Positions 31,770 through 36,448 of a stretch of 36,448 nucleotides of DNA are shown in pieces. Source of the DNA: Hypericibacter sp050729195 (GTDB lineage Bacteria; Pseudomonadota; Alphaproteobacteria; Dongiales; Dongiaceae); assembly GCF_050729195.1 (NCBI RefSeq), contig NZ_JBOHKS010000136.1, positions 1-36,448 on the forward strand, read 5' to 3'. Every line of letters begins with the position of its first letter. The stretch's first letter is position 1. A program made the translations under genes and the position numbers. A model generated the notes under the pieces. The model did not search any database, was not told the origin of the DNA, and worked only from the letters and a program-made list of their open reading frames with translations.

Positions 31770-31985
31770 CTATTCGCCGCCCGGGCCTGCATTGCCCACG
31801 TCCTTGTCGTTGCCTTGGTTACCGTTGGCACCCGAGACACCGCCTTTGTTGCTGTCGGAGTTGCCGGATCCACCGCCGCCATGACCCGGGGCATCGCCAC
31901 TCTTGCCGCCCCCAGCCATGGCCGGCGCCGCGGCCAGTGACAGAACGATCAACACTGCAGACGCACACGCCAGAATTTTCTTCAC
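31770..31985 (-). CDS. Glycine-rich small secreted protein
   Basis: This is a 71-residue protein. It starts at GTG 31985, with GGAGG 7 bp upstream. A Sec signal is clear (MKKILACASAVLIVLSL, cleavage after AMA near residue 24). The mature 47 residues are almost only Gly, Asn, Ser, Asp and Lys, with low-complexity GHGGGGSGNSDSNKGG and GANGNQGNDKD runs and no cysteine, so it is probably disordered outside the inner membrane. No family is recognised. The ribosome site and signal peptide make it a credible gene despite its length. Confidence 0.7.
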   Translation of the reverse strand: MKKILACASAVLIVLSLAAAPAMAGGGKSGDAPGHGGGGSGNSDSNKGGVSGANGNQGNDKDVGNAGPGGE

Positions 31986-32160
31986 GGGAAGTCCTCCCTT
32001 GTTGAAGTCACGGGTGCGAGCTTACGACCGGTGCACAGCCATCTCAATGAACTGTTGGTGATGTCGATTAACCATGTATGCAGCCTTCAGTTGCGATTGA
32101 ATGGCAGTGGCGCGGGGATCATACTGAATCATCAGGATTTGACCGAAGTCGCCTGGTCGG

Positions 32161-33396
32161 TCAGGGCGCGGAGGAGCTGCGCTTGAAATCCTCGAGGCTG
32201 CGGCCTGCGCACCAATGGAGCGCGATGCCGATGAGGGCGCGGCCGTCCCAGGTCCGCCAATCCTTCCTGATGCCCGCCGCCTGCGCCTTCAGATGCGGCA
32301 GGTCATCGGCCGCTTGCGCCACCGCCTCGGCGAGCGTCGTATCGTCGCCGTCATAAGTGACGCCGGCACCGCGGCCTTCGGCGATGCGCTCGGCCATCCA
32401 GCTCCGCACCGGCACGACCGACGGCGTGCCATAGACCGCGCCGAAGACGAAGGGACCGGAGATCCGCTCGACATAACGCTCCGGCTTGTAAGGCAGGAGC
32501 AGGAGATCGCTCGCCTCGATCAGGCTGACGAAGGTCCGGTCGTCGAGATAGCCGCGCACCAGCCGGATGCGCGGATTGTTCTCGAGCGCAGCAAAAGAAG
32601 AATTGATCTCTCCCGCGCCGACCTGGACCAGGAAGCGCAGGTCGGGACGCCGGCGATGCGCCTGCTCGATGATGGCCGGCCATTCGGTGAAGCGCTTGTC
32701 CTCCCGCTGCATGCCGAGGCAGGCGACCAGAGGGCCGTCGCCCGCCGGGAGATAGGGGAGGGCATCCGCCGCCACCGGCGTCTCGTAGAAATGCGGCAGC
32801 GGTGCCGTCATGACGGGCAGTCCCATCGCGTAGGTCAGTCTGACCGCGAGAGGCTTGTTGGTGGCGAAGGCGAAGATGCGGTCCTTGCCGACGGCGGCCT
32901 CGAGCGCGCGGCCGGCCAGGCGGTGGACAAGGCCTCCCACCGTTCCCGGCTCGACCGGGCGCAACAACGAATGGAATCCGAGCGCGATCCGCGGCCGCTG
33001 CGGCTGCGCCTTCAGCCATTCGGCGAGGCCGGCGATCTCGCGCGCGCGGGCGGTGGGAATCCAGAGGAGATCGCCCTGCTGCGGCTCGAAACCGGAGTCG
33101 GCCAAGCTCTCGGCGAATCGTCCGCGGCCGACTTCATGGTCGTTCCAGAGACGATCGAAGGCGTCCCCTTCGGTCAGGAACTCGTTCAACCACATTTCGA
33201 AGACCGGCCGGGCTTCGAGCGGCGCCGCCGCCAGCGCCGGCTCCATGGTTCGGTGGGCCAGGACCAGAAGCTGATGCCCGGTTGTTGCGAGCATCCGGGC
33301 CATGCCCAGCGCGAAATGGGTGTGATGGCCGATCTGGTCGCGCAGCCCGTTGTCGATCAGGACGATGCGTTGAGGCGATGCGCTGGGTTCAGACAA
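32161..33396 (-). CDS. Glycosyltransferase, GT4/GT-B-like
   Basis: This 411-residue protein has a GT-B layout. The N-terminal half opens with RIVLIDNGLRDQIGHHTHFALGMARML, typical of the glycine/His-containing acceptor lobe. The C-terminal half has LVACLGMQREDKRF, RIRLVRGYLDDRTFVSLIEASDLLLLPYKPERYVERISG and VFGAVYGTPSVVP, the donor-binding region of GT4 enzymes. The start is TTG 33396; no ATG fits, and the ribosome site is weak. It is the last of three glycosyltransferase genes on the - strand and probably builds a cell-surface or secreted glycan; donor and acceptor are unknown. Confidence 0.8.
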   Translation of the reverse strand: MSEPSASPQRIVLIDNGLRDQIGHHTHFALGMARMLATTGHQLLVLAHRTMEPALAAAPLEARPVFEMWLNEFLTEGDAFDRLWNDHEVGRGRFAESLADSGFEPQQGDLLWIPTARAREIAGLAEWLKAQPQRPRIALGFHSLLRPVEPGTVGGLVHRLAGRALEAAVGKDRIFAFATNKPLAVRLTYAMGLPVMTAPLPHFYETPVAADALPYLPAGDGPLVACLGMQREDKRFTEWPAIIEQAHRRRPDLRFLVQVGAGEINSSFAALENNPRIRLVRGYLDDRTFVSLIEASDLLLLPYKPERYVERISGPFVFGAVYGTPSVVPVRSWMAERIAEGRGAGVTYDGDDTTLAEAVAQAADDLPHLKAQAAGIRKDWRTWDGRALIGIALHWCAGRSLEDFKRSSSAP

Positions 33397-33470
33397 AGTC
33401 GGGATCTCGGGGGCCGGCAGGATGAGGCGGGATCGGAGCGCGGTTTCGCGGCAGATTCATTGTGGCAGCG

Positions 33471-34565
33471 TCACTGGACGATCTCCAGGATCGCGTCGGC
33501 TGCGAGCCTGGCGCCGTTGCTGGGCACCATGGCGCGGGCGTTGTCGGCGAGGGTTTGCCGGCGCGCGGGATCGGCGAGCTGGTCGAGCTGCAGATGCAAT
33601 CCTTCGCTGTCGAAGGCCTTGATCGGCAGGCCGGCATCCGCCTTCGCGATCCGGCCGGCGCGCTTCGCCCAGTCGTCGAGACCGCCCGCGAGCTCGACGA
33701 AAATGGTGGGTACGCCATGATGCAGAAGCTCGGTCGCGCTGTTGTAGCCGAGGGTGGAGATCGCCGCATCGAAGGCGGCCCAGCATTCCGCCATCGGCAT
33801 ATAGCTGATCTCCTTCGTCCCGTTCTCCGGCGTCACCGCGGAAGGGCTGCGCAACAGCGGCGGCCGCGCCACGGCGAAAGTCCAGTTCCGGGCAACCCGG
33901 GCCTGTTCCAGCACACATTGCTGAACCGAATCATAGGCGGGATTCCCGCCGCCGCCGAAGCCGACGAAGACGGTGAAGCCGTCGGGCGCCAGCCCTAGTC
34001 GCGCGCGGGCCTGCTCGCGCGGCAGGGCCTCGTCGCGCGACCGGATCATGATGGCGCCGGTATAGAGGGTCTTCACATTGGCAGGCTTGCGCCCATCCAC
34101 CTCGCTCGCGTGATGCGGGATCAGCACCAGATTGTACATGCTCTCGATCAGCTGGGCGTGGGTGGCGATCTCGGCGGCGGCATTGCGCTCGCGGGCGATG
34201 AAGACCTTGCGGGCGGCATGCGAATGAAGCGGCATCATGTCGCCGATCTGGCCCAGCGGAAAGAAATCGACCACGACGAGATTGGGCGCGAAGCCCTTCA
34301 GCACCGCATAGACGATCCCGCGGTTGATCCGGCGAAGCTCCTCACGGGCGGGAATATCCAGGTCCAGGAAGTTCGCGGGCGGCGAGAGCAGCTTCACCAC
34401 CTGAAAGCCCTCGCGCCAGACCAGCTGGCAGGCTTCGGAGTTGGTCACGAACATGATGTCGATGTCGGGCTTGCTGGCCCGCAGGGCGCGCGCGACCGCC
34501 AATGTCCGGATCAAATGGCCCAGGCCATGGCCGTTCGAGGCATAGAACAGGCATCGTGTCGGCAC
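33471..34565 (-). CDS. MurG-like (GT28-type) glycosyltransferase
   Basis: This 364-residue GT-B protein opens with CLFYASNGHGLGHLIRTLAVARAL, the GHG-containing loop of MurG/GT28-type enzymes. Its C-terminal donor half has TVFVGFGGGGNPAYD, AAISTLGYNSATELLHHGVPTIFVEL and LDDWAKRAGRI, the family's nucleotide-sugar region. The start is GTG 34565 with GGGGA about 4 bp upstream. It is 74 bp ahead of the GT4-like gene and 143 bp behind the GT7-like gene. True MurG is unlikely because division genes are absent; a polysaccharide or glycolipid role is more probable. Confidence 0.82.
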   Translation of the reverse strand: MPTRCLFYASNGHGLGHLIRTLAVARALRASKPDIDIMFVTNSEACQLVWREGFQVVKLLSPPANFLDLDIPAREELRRINRGIVYAVLKGFAPNLVVVDFFPLGQIGDMMPLHSHAARKVFIARERNAAAEIATHAQLIESMYNLVLIPHHASEVDGRKPANVKTLYTGAIMIRSRDEALPREQARARLGLAPDGFTVFVGFGGGGNPAYDSVQQCVLEQARVARNWTFAVARPPLLRSPSAVTPENGTKEISYMPMAECWAAFDAAISTLGYNSATELLHHGVPTIFVELAGGLDDWAKRAGRIAKADAGLPIKAFDSEGLHLQLDQLADPARRQTLADNARAMVPSNGARLAADAILEIVQ

Positions 34566-34708
34566 GAGTCCCCCCGTCGCTCTCGACCCGGCCGCCGATA
34601 CAGACTGGCGCGTCCGGGCGGTCGAGCCCCCTACCCGACTGGAATCCTAACATGGAATCCATTAAAGGATCGAAAGGTCGGCAAGGGGGCGAATCCTCGG
34701 GGCTGCCG

Positions 34709-35479
34709 TCAGAGCCGGACCAAGACCCGTTCGGCATGGGGGTAGGGCGTGCCCTCGGGATCGAGCAGGGGGCCGCGGTCCAGGACGTCGAAACGCAGGC
34801 TGTTCAGCCCCTCTCCACGGTGGGCCTTGCGGTCTCGGATCGCCTTGGCGTTGATCTGGCAGAGCCGCCGGTTGGCCAGGTTCGCCTGGCTGGGCTTGCC
34901 ATCGGTATTGAAACCGTTGCTGGGGTGGTGCAGGGAATCGAAGGTGCCGTCGCGATAGCCCAGCGCAATTCCCTCCGCCCGGCAGCGGATCCGCATATCG
35001 GTATCCTCATAGCCCCAGCCCCAATAGCCGTTGGCAAAGCCGTTGACGCGGCGGAAGAGGGCGGTCGGAAACATCACCACCCCGCCGAAATATTTCTTCG
35101 GATCATGCTCGACGACGAGATTGGCGGAGCCTTCGATCTTGACCCTCTCGGCGCCGTACCAGAGCAGCCGCGTCGGCCGCTCCACCGGACGGTAATCGGC
35201 CCAGATCGGCAGATAATCCACATCGTGGAAGCAGATCTGCTCGCATTCCGGCTCCGTCAACAGGAAGCCCGCATTGCGCAGGGCGCCGATATTGAAGGGG
35301 CGCCCCGCTTCCTGCTCGACCAGCGTCACGCGGTAGGGCCGGTCCTTGTCGATCTTGTCGCGCTTGAAATAGAGGGTGATGTGCGGAAGGAACCGCGCCA
35401 GCTGCGCGGCCCGGTCGCGATAGGGGACGATGATGGAGAGGCATTGCGCCGTGGCCGGTCGCTCGGCCTCTCCATCCAT
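34709..35479 (-). CDS. Beta-1,4-galactosyltransferase-like (GT7) glycosyltransferase
   Basis: This 256-residue protein resembles the catalytic domain of animal beta-1,4-galactosyltransferases. In order: IIVPYRDR at 16-23, PFNIGALRNAGF at 61-72, metal-binding HDVDYLP at 85-91, YFGGVVMF at 130-137, and VNGFANGYWGWGYEDTDMR at 145-163, then LHHPSN near 183-188 for a metal or donor ligand. There is no signal anchor, so it is probably a cytoplasmic enzyme using a UDP-sugar. It starts 9 bp after the TolC-like gene stop. Specificity (Gal, GalNAc or another sugar) is not readable. Confidence 0.85.
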   Translation of the reverse strand: MDGEAERPATAQCLSIIVPYRDRAAQLARFLPHITLYFKRDKIDKDRPYRVTLVEQEAGRPFNIGALRNAGFLLTEPECEQICFHDVDYLPIWADYRPVERPTRLLWYGAERVKIEGSANLVVEHDPKKYFGGVVMFPTALFRRVNGFANGYWGWGYEDTDMRIRCRAEGIALGYRDGTFDSLHHPSNGFNTDGKPSQANLANRRLCQINAKAIRDRKAHRGEGLNSLRFDVLDRGPLLDPEGTPYPHAERVLVRL

Positions 35480-35488
35480 CGCGGATGC

Positions 35489-36448
35489 CTATTGCGTCTT
35501 GGCGCCGAAGCCCCAGAACTTGTCGTGGACTTCGTTGTAGTAGGACTCGACGTCGTAGTAGTCGACCGGCAACTGCAAGTCGCGCGCGGTCAGCTTGCCG
35601 ACCGCGGCCTCGACGGCATAGGCCGCGACGACCTCGTCGCGCTGCGCGGTCACCAGACTGACCTGGGAATTCAGATAGGCCTGCTCGGCGTCCAGGATAT
35701 CGAGCACCGTACGGGCGCCGACATTGGCCTCGAGCCGGACGCCTTCGAGGGCGACCTTGTTGGCGCGGACCTGTTCGACGAAGGATTTGATCTGCGCGCG
35801 CGCCGTCTGCAGCGCCGTCCAGGATTGGACCGCCGTCTGAATGGCGAAGCGGCGCTCGTTCTCGAGCTCCTGCCGGCGCTGGGCCGCGACCTGCTTCGAC
35901 TGGCGGACATCGGCAGCCGGCAACCCCGCCTGATAGAGGGGCACGGTCAGCTGCAGCATGATGGATGCCGAATCCTGCCCGGTATTGGGGGCTGAGGAAT
36001 CATCCACCGTGCCCGCCGTGCCGACGATGTTGAGGAAGGGCATGATCTGGCTGAAGGCGACGTCGATACCGTCATGGGCCGCCTGCTCGTTATATTTGGC
36101 GGCAGTCACGGTCGGCGCATCCTCCGAGCCCGAGACAACCTCGTCCTGGGAAGCGGGAAGCGTGGTCAGAGGCGGCGGCTGCACGAGGGTTCCCGGATTC
36201 TCGCCGATCACGTTGGCATATGCCGCACGGGCCGCGGCCAACAGGCCTTCCGACTGGATGCGGGCGGCGGTGGCACCGGCAAGGCTCGCTTCGGCCTGGG
36301 CCACGTCCGTCTTGGTCAGCTCGCCGACTTCGAAGCGCGTGCGGGTCGCTTCCAGATCGCGCCGGATGACGGCTTCCTGGTTGATGTTCAGCTCGAGCAC
36401 GGCAACGGCTTGGACCACGTTCATATAGGCCGTCACGGCCGATTGCAG
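35489..36448 (-). CDS. TolC-family outer-membrane efflux/secretion protein (5' partial)
   Basis: The frame is open to the right edge, so the N-terminus and signal are missing; about 319 residues are visible. TolC features are RFEVGELTKTDVAQAEASLAGA, ANVIGENPGTLV, a repeat-half with IMLQLTVPLYQAGLPAADVRQSK, then VGARTVLDILDAEQAYLNSQVSL. These are the paired coiled-coil/beta-barrel halves of outer-membrane channels for type I secretion or efflux. It is followed at 9 bp by the glycosyltransferase run, so the transcript may link export to glycan synthesis. Confidence 0.93.
   Translation of the reverse strand: MQSAVTAYMNVVQAVAVLELNINQEAVIRRDLEATRTRFEVGELTKTDVAQAEASLAGATAARIQSEGLLAAARAAYANVIGENPGTLVQPPPLTTLPASQDEVVSGSEDAPTVTAAKYNEQAAHDGIDVAFSQIMPFLNIVGTAGTVDDSSAPNTGQDSASIMLQLTVPLYQAGLPAADVRQSKQVAAQRRQELENERRFAIQTAVQSWTALQTARAQIKSFVEQVRANKVALEGVRLEANVGARTVLDILDAEQAYLNSQVSLVTAQRDEVVAAYAVEAAVGKLTARDLQLPVDYYDVESYYNEVHDKFWGFGAKTQ

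Overview
The window is high-GC DNA with long open frames, tightly packed operons, ATGA stop/start overlaps, and many ABC importers beside oxidoreductases. It looks like a chromosomal accessory-metabolism region of a soil or plant-associated alphaproteobacterium (Rhodospirillales/Hyphomicrobiales type). This is inferred from gene content and resemblance to Mesorhizobium proteins; no rRNA or other taxonomic marker is present. I see no tRNA, rRNA, IS element, phage gene or CRISPR array.

Region A (1-6740, + strand) is a small-molecule catabolic unit. It holds an IolE/MocC-like isomerase or dehydratase (cut by the window edge), a Gfo/Idh/MocA dehydrogenase, a polar-amino-acid-type ABC importer (Tat-exported binding protein, permease, ATPase), a LacI-family regulator and a DHDPS/NAL-family aldolase. 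Two identical 14-bp near-palindromes, before the importer and before the aldolase, are the probable LacI operators.

Region B (6901-15141, - strand) is a ribose-type sugar ABC system. Transcription order is permease, binding protein, a permease fused to an SMP-30/strictosidine-synthase-like propeller, a second stand-alone propeller paralogue, then the ATPase. An AraC-family regulator lies upstream on the same strand. A strong terminator hairpin sits between the binding protein and the fusion gene.

Region C (15660-31175) is the most interesting part: a vitamin B6 (pyridoxine/pyridoxal/pyridoxamine) degradation locus. I recognise close relatives of pyridoxamine-pyruvate transaminase, pyridoxal 4-dehydrogenase, 4-pyridoxolactonase and 5-formyl-3-hydroxy-2-methylpyridine-4-carboxylate dehydrogenase, plus a GMC flavoenzyme that could be pyridoxine 4-oxidase or 4-pyridoxate dehydrogenase. 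A BMP-type ABC importer lies between two of these genes and is a candidate B6-vitamer importer. The known decarboxylase, flavin ring-opening oxygenase and hydrolase of the lower pathway are not in the window. Instead the long + strand operon begins with a gentisate-dioxygenase-like bicupin, an LVIVD-repeat protein, a RidA-family protein and a glutathione transferase, which might form an alternative lower route. A divergent FCD-type GntR regulator with ATTGGTACCG repeats probably controls this operon.

Region D (31234-36448) holds a putative lipoprotein, a glycine-rich secreted peptide, and a - strand run of three different glycosyltransferases (GT4-like, GT28/MurG-like and an animal-type beta-1,4-galactosyltransferase-like GT7) downstream of a TolC-family outer-membrane protein that runs off the window end.
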